A stretch of 64,000 bases of DNA from an uncultured Dehalococcoidia bacterium. Lineage in GTDB: Bacteria > Chloroflexota > Dehalococcoidia > Lucifugimonadales > JAAXIE01. The stretch covers positions 1,984,001-2,048,000 of the forward strand of contig OX638353.1 in assembly GCA_951813255.1 (NCBI GenBank). Reading direction: 5' to 3'. Each line of letters begins with the position of its first letter. The stretch's first letter is position 1. Under the pieces are notes generated by a model, which did not search any database, was not told the origin of the DNA, and saw nothing but the letters and a program-made list of their open reading frames with translations. Shown here piece by piece: positions 27,131 to 35,737 of the stretch. The translations under genes were made by a program, and so were the position numbers.

Positions 27131-27504
27131 AGAGTTTCGAGGCAGGAGAGGGCGTTGAGGAATAGATAGCCAAGCCTGGTCGCAGTCTGATTTCACTGTA
27201 TCCGCCACTTCACCGAGTCCTCCAAGGAGAGTCAGGCGCAAAAACAAAGGCAGGGGGGATCCTCGAGGAGTCAGTGCCATGCCTGCGCTCTGAATTCAGG
27301 TTAGCGGCGAGCTCGGGGTGGGTCAATGGAGAAATGTCATGGTCGCAATGCCCTAGGGCCACCCCCCATCACCGGATCGAGTCCGGGGCAGGCTCTAACC
27401 TTTCCCATGAGGAGGAAGGGATATCCCACGGTTGCGTTGTGGCATAACTTCCTGCGTGTTACGGTCTGGTCAAATCGCCACTAGGGCGCATGAGGGGGAG
27501 TGAC

Positions 27505-28467
27505 GTGACCACCAACCAGGGGACGCAGTTCGGGATTCACCTGCCTGTGCGAGTTATCAGCGATGGGCAGACTCCGGGGGTGCCGGCGCGGGCGAAGCTG
27601 CTGGATGAGATGGCGGTGGCGGCGGGGGAGAGCGGGTTCCGGTCGCTGTGGATCACGGACCACCTGCTGTATTTGGACCCTTGGATGGATGCGGTGCTGT
27701 TTCTGGCGTCAGTGGCGGGGCGGGCGGAGGAGTATGGGTTGAAGCTGATACCGGGGGTGCTGGCGCTGCCGTTGAGGCATCCGGTGGTAATGGCGCAGAC
27801 CTTGGCTACGCTGGACATTCTTTCGGGCGGGAACCTGGTGATCGGGGTGGGGGAGGGGTCGACGGCGAAGGACTTTGATGCGGTGGGTCTGCCGTTCGAG
27901 GAGAGGCGGAGGCGCTTGAACGAGGCGGTGCCTTTGCTGCGGAGGCTCTTCACCGAAGAGCATGTGACCCATCAGGGCAACCACTACTCTTTTGAAGACA
28001 TCTCAGTGCTGCCCCACCCGATGCAGCAACCCCACCCGCCCATATGGATGTCCAGCTGGAGTTCGGAGATAGGATTGCGTCGCGTGGCCCGCCTTGCCGA
28101 CGGCTGGGTGGCGTCGGGCTGGCACAGCACTCCGGAGGAGTATGGTGCGTCCCGCCGGATACTGGACCGGGAACTGATTGCACGAGGCAAGGACCCGGCC
28201 AACTTCCCCGGGTCGGCGGACACGATTTATGTGTACACGGATGAGAGTGACAAGCGGGCGGTGGAGGTGGCGGAGCCGATCATCCGACATACGACGAATG
28301 CGTTCGAGAATACGACAGGGCATTACATTGTGGGGGACTACCAGCGGTGCCGGGAGTTGCTGGGGATGTGGAAAGAGCAGGGGCCGGCACATGTAGGGCT
28401 GTGGCCGGCGGCGGCGCCAGTGGAGCAGATTCGGAAGTTTGGGGAGCATGTGTTGGGGTATGTGTAA
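27505..28467 (+). CDS. LLM-class F420-dependent oxidoreductase-like protein
   Basis: The 320-residue protein resembles the F420-dependent luciferase-like subgroup: FGIHLPVRV at the start, GFRSLWITDHLLYLDP near residue 45, LATLDILSGGNLVIGVGEG near residue 100 and FEERRRRLNEAVPLLRRL near 135. PHPPIWMSSWS near residue 175 and the late QGPAHVGLWP fit. The GTG at 27505 is preferred because GGGGGAG lies 5 bases upstream; an ATG at 27490 would add 5 residues. Substrate unknown. It is convergent with the HEPN-like gene. Confidence 0.85.
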   Translation: MTTNQGTQFGIHLPVRVISDGQTPGVPARAKLLDEMAVAAGESGFRSLWITDHLLYLDPWMDAVLFLASVAGRAEEYGLKLIPGVLALPLRHPVVMAQTLATLDILSGGNLVIGVGEGSTAKDFDAVGLPFEERRRRLNEAVPLLRRLFTEEHVTHQGNHYSFEDISVLPHPMQQPHPPIWMSSWSSEIGLRRVARLADGWVASGWHSTPEEYGASRRILDRELIARGKDPANFPGSADTIYVYTDESDKRAVEVAEPIIRHTTNAFENTTGHYIVGDYQRCRELLGMWKEQGPAHVGLWPAAAPVEQIRKFGEHVLGYV

Positions 28468-28524
28468 TGGGGGAGTCCGTGTAAGTGCTGTGGAGGATCC
28501 TCCGAGTCTGACACCGCCTGAGTC

Positions 28525-30399
28525 CTAGGCCTCGTTGGAGTCTCCGGACCGTTGACCATCTCCGAGCAATCCCAATGCCGAATAGAACTTGAGCAGGAAT
28601 CCCTCGCCGTTGCCCACGACCAAATTCCAACACTCGTCGACGTCACTAGCCTTCCGGTCGTCTGCGGCAGTGTTGTCGTGGGCCGAACTTCCTCTTAGCT
28701 GAGCAATCCTTGCCAATTCGACATTGAGACTAACCACGGCGTCCAAATCAACGTCAGGAAAAGCCCTGGGAAAGGCCAATCTGAGGGGTTTGTTAACTCC
28801 GTCGTCCGTTGATGTTCTGAGAATGTCTGGCCAATGTGATATTAGAATTTCGCTCCAGCGCTGTTGACGGTACTTACGGGATCCCTTGCCCCTAGACACT
28901 TCCAATATCAGTTCGTTCGATTCGGCGAGTGCGCGGATCCTGGGCACGAGTATTCGAACGAATAGCGCCTCTAGGGATTTACACAAGGAGACTTTGCAAG
29001 CGTCCCATTGATTTGAGAATCTGTGCCTCCTAGCGTCAATCAAATGATCGACAGCAGCCCGAGGCAGTTTACTGGTCAGACTAGGCAATTCCTCTTGCAA
29101 CAACTTATGCCAGTACTCAGGATTAGGGGGTATGCGGTTTCTCACATCTGCTGCAAGGTCGTCAGTATTTCGCTCTGTGCGCAATACGTGTTGGCCTGTA
29201 CTGGACGCAATAGTTTCAATACGCTCCAGAGTATCAGCGACATCGACCAAGGAAACCCTCTGAACCACCTCCGTCCCAGAATAAGCGTCGGCGAACCCTA
29301 TACGCATAGCCCAGTATAGGTCGCTCTGCGGGCTCAGATGCGGCGGTTGAACTGCATTCCAAGGAACTGGACCTTTCGAACGGTACTCTATGTCAGAGGA
29401 GTTGTAGAGCTTAACGCCCCTTTCACGATACTGACTCCATGATTCTGGAGGGGTCTCGAAGAGGACTGCAGCGACATGCCAACAGTTCTGCCAGTCTCCA
29501 GCCTCAATTTCGTCTCGCAAGGACGCCAATAGTGAGGGCCTCGCTACCAAGAGACGACCGAGGGCGTTACCGTAGTACCAAGCCCAGAACTGGCGGGTTG
29601 CAGTTGGGCATTCTTCTAGCTGGTTCCGCTCCTCTTCATCAACATCAGCAGCGCTATCGAGCCACTCGTAAATCATGTCGAGGCAGCGCTCCACTGCAGC
29701 TATGCCCCCGGACTGTCGGAGTTGTTCCAACCAGCCTTCCAATCTGCGAATTGCAACGTCGCAAGATGAACCGCTGCGCCCAGAGAGGTCAAAAGATATA
29801 GGGGTATAGTTGAGCGCATCCTCGTACCGTGCAACTCTCTCGTAGAGGACGGGCAATCGGTCCAATTCGTGCTCCAGCAAAAAGCTGTGAGTCTCAGTTG
29901 GAAGTAGGCAGTAAGAAGGATGGATTACATCAAAAATAGAGTCAAGCTCTTCAAACAACTCAATGGCTCGATGAGGATCGTCTTTGCTTACCAGAATAGC
30001 CAATGCGGCACGACAGTAATAGTAAGTCGCTTCCTGGGCTGTCATGCGGTAGCGGGGGAACATTTCTTGCGGGTCAATCTGAGGTACAGGCCGATCGCTA
30101 CGGGTGTCCAACACCAAATACTGTAGGTCGTACTGAGATCTCCCAAAACTTGCCAGAATCTCTTCACCCAGCCATAGATTGTGTTCCAAATTCAACTGCT
30201 GCGCATGCGCGATGTGGTGCATTGCTGCACGCAAAAGAGGCCAGTCCTCCCGATGGGGATTACCCAAATCTCGAACAATGTTCTTGTAGTCGCCGAGATA
30301 GTCGGCGCGATCTTCGTCGATTCCTGCCCAAGTCAGGGACATCGAGACTAGCCTTTCGTGAGAGTCCAAGACCAGTTGGCTGATATCTTGCTCGTCCAT
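28525..30399 (-). CDS. Large protein with C-terminal HEPN-like domain, unknown function
   Basis: The 624-residue soluble protein is mostly helical. Near residues 465-490 it has a run of helices (ACKVSLCKSLEALFVRIL), and near its end ELARIAQLRGSSAHDN carries R-x4-H, the catalytic pattern of HEPN ribonucleases. No other motif is recognised; the middle contains several helix-rich blocks that could be repeats. The ATG at 30399 follows a weak GAGAAAG. It lies 48 bases behind the VapC-like toxin on the same strand, so it may belong to the same defence or stress cassette. It is less GC-rich than its metabolic neighbours. The HEPN assignment is inference from one motif and context. Confidence 0.6.
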   Translation of the reverse strand: MDEQDISQLVLDSHERLVSMSLTWAGIDEDRADYLGDYKNIVRDLGNPHREDWPLLRAAMHHIAHAQQLNLEHNLWLGEEILASFGRSQYDLQYLVLDTRSDRPVPQIDPQEMFPRYRMTAQEATYYYCRAALAILVSKDDPHRAIELFEELDSIFDVIHPSYCLLPTETHSFLLEHELDRLPVLYERVARYEDALNYTPISFDLSGRSGSSCDVAIRRLEGWLEQLRQSGGIAAVERCLDMIYEWLDSAADVDEEERNQLEECPTATRQFWAWYYGNALGRLLVARPSLLASLRDEIEAGDWQNCWHVAAVLFETPPESWSQYRERGVKLYNSSDIEYRSKGPVPWNAVQPPHLSPQSDLYWAMRIGFADAYSGTEVVQRVSLVDVADTLERIETIASSTGQHVLRTERNTDDLAADVRNRIPPNPEYWHKLLQEELPSLTSKLPRAAVDHLIDARRHRFSNQWDACKVSLCKSLEALFVRILVPRIRALAESNELILEVSRGKGSRKYRQQRWSEILISHWPDILRTSTDDGVNKPLRLAFPRAFPDVDLDAVVSLNVELARIAQLRGSSAHDNTAADDRKASDVDECWNLVVGNGEGFLLKFYSALGLLGDGQRSGDSNEA

Positions 30400-30447
30400 G
30401 TTTTGTCTTTCTCGCAACCGACTAAGAGTTCATATTACTCTGGGGCG

Positions 30448-30855
30448 CTATGCCCGTTCGAAAGGGTTATGCAACTCGACGCCAAGGTGGGCAAAGTCAC
30501 GTGCGTTGCGGGTGACTACTATAAGCCGATGGACTGAGGCTGTAGCCGCGATCATGGCGTCTTCGGTGATGGTGTCAGACTTTCGGTGCATGAGGCGTGC
30601 CCATTCGCGGAAGGCCGATGCGTCCATGGGCAGGATAGCGTAGGAAGCCAAGACCTGCGCCAGCCAAGTCTCCAGTTCTTCCGCTTTTGACGGGTCCTGC
30701 TCACGGGTGATCTCGATACCCGCCTGTATCTTTCCAACTGTAACGGCAGACAGGAATAGCTGGTCTACTGGGATGCTGGAGATCCAGTCGAGGACAGCAG
30801 GGTGAGGACGGGGACGACGCAGCTCCGAGACCACATTGGTATCGAGGAGGTACAT
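30448..30855 (-). CDS. VapC-like PIN-domain toxin
   Basis: The 135-residue protein is a typical VapC ribonuclease: YLLDTNVVSELRR gives the first catalytic Asp, followed by Glu in VGKIQAGIE near residue 44. TEDAMIAATA near residue 100 and VVTRNARDF near residue 115 give the remaining acidic residues. These enzymes cut tRNA or rRNA when released from the antitoxin. Its ATG lies 4 bases after the stop of the antitoxin, and the weak ribosome site suggests coupled translation. Confidence 0.9.
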   Translation of the reverse strand: MYLLDTNVVSELRRPRPHPAVLDWISSIPVDQLFLSAVTVGKIQAGIEITREQDPSKAEELETWLAQVLASYAILPMDASAFREWARLMHRKSDTITEDAMIAATASVHRLIVVTRNARDFAHLGVELHNPFERA

Positions 30856-30859
30856 GGGC

Positions 30860-31120
30860 CTATTCCAAGGAGGAAGGGCTACGATGGCGATGCTGATATC
30901 GAGGAGGCGTAAGCTCCTCAGTGCGAGCCTCAGGGGCGAGGAGCAACTCCTTCAGGTCGGGCTTGGTCATCCGCTCCAACTTTCGCCACTGCTCGATGGG
31001 AAGGAGCACAGCGGTCTCAACTCCGCGCTTTGTCACGATCTGCGGGCCCTCGGCGATGGCGGTATCGAGTAACTCACTGAATCTCGACTTAGCATCTTGG
31101 ACTGGCCACTTCTTGCTCAC
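30860..31120 (-). CDS. Phd/YefM-type antitoxin
   Basis: The 86-residue protein begins KKWPVQDAKSRFSELLDTA, then QIVTKRGVETAVLLPIEQWRKL, the standard Phd/YefM DNA-binding and dimer part. Its C-terminal tail would wrap around the toxin. The GTG start is preceded by GGAG at 7 bases. It represses its own promoter in known systems; repeated ACTAGT motifs upstream fit that. Confidence 0.88.
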   Translation of the reverse strand: MSKKWPVQDAKSRFSELLDTAIAEGPQIVTKRGVETAVLLPIEQWRKLERMTKPDLKELLLAPEARTEELTPPRYQHRHRSPSSLE

Positions 31121-31142
31121 GGTTCACTCCAGTCACAGACTG

Positions 31143-31181
31143 ACTAGTTACCAGACTAGCTTGTACGATTACTAGTGTCAA
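31143..31181 (-). promoter_or_regulatory. Toxin-antitoxin promoter with repeated ACTAGT operators
   Basis: On the minus strand TTGACA (31176-31181) and TAGTCT (31153-31158) are 17 bases apart. ACTAGT occurs at 31143-31148 and 31171-31176 and ACTAG at 31155-31159, so the motifs overlap the promoter as expected for autorepression. From 31182 to 31417 no gene is seen. Confidence 0.55.
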
Positions 31182-31417
31182 TCTGGAACCGCATTGGACG
31201 GTTCACGGGCTTGGCGAAGGGGCCAGGGCTGCCAATCCAACTTCAGGCTGCGGGCTCTGCCCGTCATTTGGAGGGCGCGGGAGCGGCCGATGCGAAACGC
31301 GGCCTCAAGCACATGGGGTGCCGCATCGGAATCCCTGCTAAGGATGATTGAGCCGCACGGCGTCTTTGCTGTAGTCTGTCCGCTGCCCAGCCCCCAAGTC
31401 TTCCACAGGAGGCAGCA

Positions 31418-32620
31418 TTGACCACAGGCGCTCCGATGGGTGCATTAAGAGGCGTGCGTGTCCTTGACCTCAGCCAGGATGTGGCGGGGTCTTTCTGCGG
31501 CCGGTTGTTGGCTGACTATGGGGCCGAGGTCATCAAGGTCGAGCCTCCCGCAGGGGCTTCCCTACGCAGGCAAGGGCCCTTCCACGGCGATGACCCCGAT
31601 CCCGAGAAGAGCCTGCTGTTCTTCGTACTCAACGTGAACAAGCAGGGCATCACCCTGAACCTTGAGGCTTCCGGCGGGCCTGAACTGCTGAAGAATCTGG
31701 CCGCTGGCGCCGACGTTGTGGTGGAAAGCTACAAGCCGGGCTATCTGGAGTCCTTGGGCGTGGGGTACGACGCATTGAGGGAGGTCAACGAGCGGCTGGT
31801 GTTGACATCCATTACTCCATTTGGGCAGACGGGGCCCTACAGCCAGTATGCGGGCGATGAGTTGATGTGCTATGCCATGAGCACCATCATGAGCATCAGC
31901 GGCACCAGCGACCGCGAGCCCCTGAAGCACGGCGGGTTTCAAGCCCAGTACGAGGGCGGACTGAACGGGGCTGGCGCGACCACGATGGCCCTGTTCCACC
32001 AGAGCATGACCGGCGAGGGGCAGCACCTGGACGTGTGCATCACCGAGTGCGTGGCTTCCACCATGCTGGCTACCCAGAGCATGTACGCATATACCGGCGG
32101 AGTACAGTCGCGTCGAGCTGCGGAGGGCACTTTGTTCGGCAACCCTATGCCGTGCGCCGACGGCTGGGTGATCGGGCAGACGGGCGGGGGAGCCACGTGG
32201 GACACGCAAGTCGACTTCTACGGCAGGGAAGAGTTGCGCGATTCCCGGTTCTCCGAGGCGGGCCAGCGCATCAACAACGGCGCAGAGATGGATGCCCTGA
32301 TGGTGGACGGGATCAAGGGCCGGGGACGCTGGGACCTGTTCCACGAGGCGTCGCAGAAGCGCATGCTCTTCGGCCTAGTGCAGACTCCGGAGGACTTGGC
32401 GGCCTGCCCTCAACTGGAGTCCCGTGGCTTCTACAGGGAAATCGAGCATCCCGTGATGGGTCAGGTCCGCCTGCCCGCCGTGCTCCTGAACATGAGTGCC
32501 ACGCCTTACCAGCTACGGCGGACCGCCCCGCTACTGGGCCAGCACAACCTGGAGGTGTACGCGGAGCTTGGCCTCATCCCGGAGGACCTGACCCGTTTGC
32601 GCCGGATGGACATCGTCTGA
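31418..32620 (+). CDS. CaiB/BaiF family (family III) CoA-transferase
   Basis: The 400-residue protein matches family III CoA-transferases: RVLDLSQDVAGSFCGRLLADYGAEVIKVEPP at the N-terminus (bases about 31455-31545), DVVVESYKPGYLESLGVGYD near residue 105, then LVLTSITPFGQTGPY. The catalytic Asp is expected near residue 165-170, in the YAGDELM region or slightly later. These enzymes move CoA between organic acids, often to activate carnitine, bile acids or aromatic acids. The TTG start is supported by a perfect AGGAGG 5 bases upstream. The next gene is a paralogue, so the two may form a heteromeric enzyme. Confidence 0.9.
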   Translation: MTTGAPMGALRGVRVLDLSQDVAGSFCGRLLADYGAEVIKVEPPAGASLRRQGPFHGDDPDPEKSLLFFVLNVNKQGITLNLEASGGPELLKNLAAGADVVVESYKPGYLESLGVGYDALREVNERLVLTSITPFGQTGPYSQYAGDELMCYAMSTIMSISGTSDREPLKHGGFQAQYEGGLNGAGATTMALFHQSMTGEGQHLDVCITECVASTMLATQSMYAYTGGVQSRRAAEGTLFGNPMPCADGWVIGQTGGGATWDTQVDFYGREELRDSRFSEAGQRINNGAEMDALMVDGIKGRGRWDLFHEASQKRMLFGLVQTPEDLAACPQLESRGFYREIEHPVMGQVRLPAVLLNMSATPYQLRRTAPLLGQHNLEVYAELGLIPEDLTRLRRMDIV

Positions 32621-32636
32621 TGGTCGGAGCAGGGTG

Positions 32637-34007
32637 ATGACAACCCCCTCCAAGCGCACCCTTCCCCTGCAGGGCATCCGGGTGGTGGACTCCTCCTATG
32701 TGTTTGCCCTACCCTACACTGGCGGGCTGCTGGCCGACATGGGTGCCGAGGTCATCAAGATCGAGGGGCCGGCTCGCAGCGACATCACCCGCACCGGTGG
32801 TCTGTACGGCACCTTCCCCGAAAACGAACCCGGCGGCCAGTGGTGGGACCGCTCCTCCACCTACAATCTCATCAACCGGGGCAAGAAGTCCCTCACCCTT
32901 GATCTCACCACCGACCGTGGCAAGGCTCTGTTCAAGGAACTGGTATCAATCAGCGACGTGGTGCTGGAAAACTACACCCCGCGGGTCATGCGCGGCTTCG
33001 GCCTCGACTACCCCGAGTTGAAGAAGGTGCGCCCCGACATTATCATGGCCTCCAACACTGGCTATGGGCACGGCGACGGGCCCTATTCCGGCTACCCTGC
33101 CCAAGCCACCACCCAAGAGGGAACTCACGGACTCTGCTGGGTCACCGGCTATGTGGACGGCCCGCCCTCCAAGGCAGGCGCCTCCTTCGTCGACTTCATC
33201 TCCACTTGGTCGGCAGTGTTCGCCATCGGGGCTGCCCTGCGCCACCGTAACCTTACTGGCGAGGGCCAGTGGATCGACATGAGCATGTACCAAGGCGGCG
33301 CCACCTGCATCTCCGAGTACCTTATGGACTGGATGTCGAATGGCAACCTCGGTGAGCGTATCGGCAACCGCCATCCTTACCGCGCTCCCCAAGGGGTGTA
33401 CCCTGCTAAGGGCGAAGACTCTTGGGTGGCCATCGCCGTCGCCGACGATGCTCAGTGGGCGGCCCTCTGCCGCTTGATGGAGCAGCCGGAACTGGCCGAT
33501 GATCCCCGCTTCCGTACCGTAACAGCCCGCCAGCAGCACCACGATGACCTCGACGCCTTGATCTCTGATTGGACAGGCCAGCAGGACCGCTACGCCATCA
33601 TGGAGAAGCTGCAAGGTCAGGGCATCGCCGCCAGCCCCGTATTCGACGGACGGGACCTCCACCTCGATCCCCACTTCCAAGCAAGGGGCTTTTTGGAGAA
33701 GGTGGAGTTTCCCGAGAACCGGCAGATCGGCACCCGCCACCTGATGGGGCCTCCCTATAAGTTCTCTGCAACTCCCCTGTACATCCATGGCCCAGCCCCA
33801 GCCTTCGGCCAAGACAACCGCTGGGCACTGTCTGAACTGCTGGGTATCCCAGCCTCTGAGGTCGACTCGCTTGAGGAGACCGGCACCATCGCCAGCGCCC
33901 CCCAGTCCGGCGAAGCCAGCCCCACCATGCCCATGGACGAACTCGTAGCCCGCGGTCGCATGTCCAGCTGGGACCCTGACTACAAGGACAAGCTGGGCAT
34001 CCCCTGA
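32637..34007 (+). CDS. CaiB/BaiF family CoA-transferase, second subunit or paralogue
   Basis: The 456-residue protein begins LPLQGIRVVDSSYVFALPYTGGLLADMGAEVIKIEGP, then SLTLDLTTDRGKALF and DVVLENYTPRVMRGFGLDYPEL, the same family pattern as the gene before it. It is longer, with an insert near residue 60 and a C-terminal extension. ATG at 32637 follows GGAG by 7 bases and lies 16 bases after the upstream stop. The tandem suggests one CoA-transfer step in the breakdown of an organic acid; the acid is unknown. Confidence 0.9.
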   Translation: MTTPSKRTLPLQGIRVVDSSYVFALPYTGGLLADMGAEVIKIEGPARSDITRTGGLYGTFPENEPGGQWWDRSSTYNLINRGKKSLTLDLTTDRGKALFKELVSISDVVLENYTPRVMRGFGLDYPELKKVRPDIIMASNTGYGHGDGPYSGYPAQATTQEGTHGLCWVTGYVDGPPSKAGASFVDFISTWSAVFAIGAALRHRNLTGEGQWIDMSMYQGGATCISEYLMDWMSNGNLGERIGNRHPYRAPQGVYPAKGEDSWVAIAVADDAQWAALCRLMEQPELADDPRFRTVTARQQHHDDLDALISDWTGQQDRYAIMEKLQGQGIAASPVFDGRDLHLDPHFQARGFLEKVEFPENRQIGTRHLMGPPYKFSATPLYIHGPAPAFGQDNRWALSELLGIPASEVDSLEETGTIASAPQSGEASPTMPMDELVARGRMSSWDPDYKDKLGIP

Positions 34008-34072
34008 CGCCGTTTCCTTGACCCCCCTCTTTCTTGACAGGAGAGGTAGCGGGTGAAAAGATTGAATCCTAC

Positions 34073-34147
34073 GGGCCCGTAGCTCAGTGGTAGAGCGTCC
34101 GGCTCATAACCGGCAGGTCCCAGGTTCGAACCCTGGCGGGCCCACCA
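34073..34147 (+). tRNA. tRNA-Met (anticodon CAT)
   Basis: GGGCCCG pairs perfectly with CGGGCCC, the D-arm is GCTC/GAGC, the anticodon loop CTCATAA carries CAT and the T-arm has TTCGAAC. CCA is encoded. The paired first base rules against the initiator form; the anticodon alone cannot exclude a lysidine-type Ile tRNA. The 27-43 pair is a mismatch. Confidence 0.9.
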
Positions 34148-34260
34148 TTTCTTCCTCATCCTCCTTGCCGACAGCCTTTGTATAATCGCGGTTGTTCGCG
34201 TGGCGGCAGAACGCGCAGCTCATTGGTGTCCATGGCTGGCCTCCGCGGGCAGGCCATTTT

Positions 34261-34395
34261 CGCAGTTTTCGCAGTCGCTTTGTAGCTGTGGCGAGGTAAG
34301 TTCGTATCTGAGAGGACTGCGAAAACTGCGGGATTTGCGATTTTTCGTATCTGTACGGTGGCTAATCGGGACTGCAAGTGCGGATTTCGCGGGAC
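34261..34395. repeat. Dispersed intergenic repeat element, copy B, with a 16-bp perfect inverted repeat
   Basis: Bases 34261-34276 and 34315-34330 are perfect reverse complements (arms CGCAGTTTTCGCAGTC and its partner). They enclose a 38-base core with GTAGCTGTGGCGAGG and TTCGTATCTGA, related to the core of copies A and C. A GGACTGCAAGTGC-like motif near 34370 is shared with copy C. No gene is visible from 34148 to 34596. Confidence 0.65.
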
Positions 34396-34596
34396 CGGGC
34401 TGCTCCGCTTGGGATTCATGACTGGGGACCCTGTCGTAGTTTGCGATGGGACTTCCTTTGATTTGGGATAGGCTCGGTGAGCGGGGGCTCATGAGGCTTA
34501 GATACATGATATAGGCCGCCCAAGGGGAGGGGGCAAGGGGTAAATGTCATGGGTCGTCGTTTCTTCGAGGGATGAGGCCGTGCTGAGGTGGTGGGA

Positions 34597-34680
34597 GGGC
34601 CAAGGTCTAGCAGCCCAAGGTGGCTAGAGCGGTCGAGCCATCGGCCTAGGCCGATGGCTCGAGTCCATCCGGGCCCACCA
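34597..34680 (+). other. tRNA-like relic with a perfect 30-base palindrome
   Basis: The last 11 bases (34670-34680, CGGGCCCACCA) repeat the 3' end of the tRNA-Met gene, and GATGG/CCATC around CTCGAGT makes a T-arm. GGGCC at 34597 can pair with the 3' end. Bases 34633-34662 form a perfect palindrome (TCGAGCCATCGGCC on the left side), which replaces any normal anticodon arm. It may be a tRNA pseudogene, an attachment-site scar or a strong hairpin. Confidence 0.45.
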
Positions 34681-34707
34681 ATGCTCGCCACTCAAGTTCC
34701 CAGGACG

Positions 34708-35241
34708 TCAGTCATCAAGGTTGTGGATTTGAACGAACTGCTTGAATTCTGGGAACAAGTCGACGAACCTTCGGAAGTCCTCATCGGTCGTCCACAGCTC
34801 GACACTTGCTTGGAGTTCGTGGGCCCAAGCCGCTGCTGTAATCAAGTGAATGGCGTCCCAAACTCGAAGACCGTTCCCATGATCACGCGTCGCCATCGTG
34901 ATAAGCGTAATGGCATGCTCGTTCGCGCGCGGGGGTATCGATCTTAAAATCAGACGCTGCCTCGCCAGCAACTTCATAATCTTGACCTGAGAACGCTCAA
35001 CCCACGCTTGGTCATACTCTGCGTATTCGGGATTGCTAGTCCGCCAATTTGTTGCCAGCGTGTTGTGGAACTCCACAATCGTCAGGCTTGACAATCCCAC
35101 AAGCGGCGCGTGACCTTCGCAGAGTTGAGACACCGGCCCGCCGGCGTGACGGTTGCGAGCAGACGGGCTCTTCACATCGCACTCGACCATCCGCACAAGG
35201 GCGCTCGTGTCTAGGTAAACGCTTTTCGTGGTCACACTCAC
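34708..35241 (-). CDS. PIN-domain nuclease, last gene of the phosphorelay-methyltransferase operon
   Basis: The 177-residue protein has the PIN pattern: SVYLDTSALVRM (Asp10), IVEFHN (Glu near residue 58), VWDAIHL (Asp near residue 127) and TTDEDFRRF (Asp near 152). PIN domains are metal-dependent ribonucleases, most often toxins. There is no antitoxin next to it. Its GTG start overlaps the stop of the response regulator by four bases (GTGA), so translation is coupled. I infer that it is the effector of the upstream regulator. Confidence 0.85.
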   Translation of the reverse strand: MSVTTKSVYLDTSALVRMVECDVKSPSARNRHAGGPVSQLCEGHAPLVGLSSLTIVEFHNTLATNWRTSNPEYAEYDQAWVERSQVKIMKLLARQRLILRSIPPRANEHAITLITMATRDHGNGLRVWDAIHLITAAAWAHELQASVELWTTDEDFRRFVDLFPEFKQFVQIHNLDD

Positions 35242-35726
35242 GGTGCTCTGTTCTTCCTGAAGAATTCATCGAGTTGATCTAGCTCTTTACCTGAAGCCTC
35301 GGCCGTACGAACACGGGCGTTTGCGAATTCTAACCAGTCAGTTTGTTCATCGTTTTTTTTATTCGCACGGTCGATCTCATCCATCATTGTCTCTATCGTC
35401 TGCGTTAGGTCTACCTTCCTCAGGGCACGGTCGATGATTCCTAGAGCCTCGACTCGCTCTACGTCCTCGTCGTTGATGTAGGCACTCACGAGGACCACAC
35501 GGACCGATGGCTGGAGCCCTTTGATCTCTGCCAGTAACTGGAGCCCATTTCGTGAGCGTGGCATGTGGTAGTCTGCGATTACGACACTCGGCGCTAGGAC
35601 GTGAAAGAGGCCAAGCCCTTCGTCCCACGTAGCCGCTGTCTCGAGTCGCAGACCGCTGACCTCTGCCAGGTGTCTAATGCTCGAAAGAAGGGACACATCA
35701 TCATCGATTAACAGTGCGAATCCCAC
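35238..35726 (-). CDS. Response regulator receiver protein without output domain
   Basis: The 162-residue protein is a receiver domain with acidic pocket IDDD (residues 8-10), phosphoacceptor Asp52 in VVIADYHMP, Ser in LVSAY and Lys in LRKVDL. About 40 residues follow that are helical and polar, rich in Asp, Glu and Lys, with no DNA-binding motif. It would receive phosphate from the kinase encoded 11 bases upstream. The lack of an output domain and coupling to the PIN gene suggest that it acts by binding a partner protein. Confidence 0.88.
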   Translation of the reverse strand: MGFALLIDDDVSLLSSIRHLAEVSGLRLETAATWDEGLGLFHVLAPSVVIADYHMPRSRNGLQLLAEIKGLQPSVRVVLVSAYINDEDVERVEALGIIDRALRKVDLTQTIETMMDEIDRANKKNDEQTDWLEFANARVRTAEASGKELDQLDEFFRKNRAP

Positions 35727-35737
35727 ATGTCCTCCCT

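Noticed and set aside
26819..27280. A 153-residue frame on the minus strand in the gap between the two luciferase-like oxidoreductases.
   Set aside because: It overlaps the intergenic repeat and has no ribosome site or recognisable domain. Its composition changes along its length.
30448..31120. A HigBA or RelBE identity for the toxin-antitoxin pair.
   Set aside because: The toxin has PIN-domain acidic motifs and the antitoxin a Phd/YefM pattern, so VapC plus Phd-type fits better.
34597..34680. A working tRNA gene at the tRNA-like relic.
   Set aside because: The acceptor pairing is only partial, the anticodon arm is replaced by a palindrome, and no sensible anticodon can be assigned.
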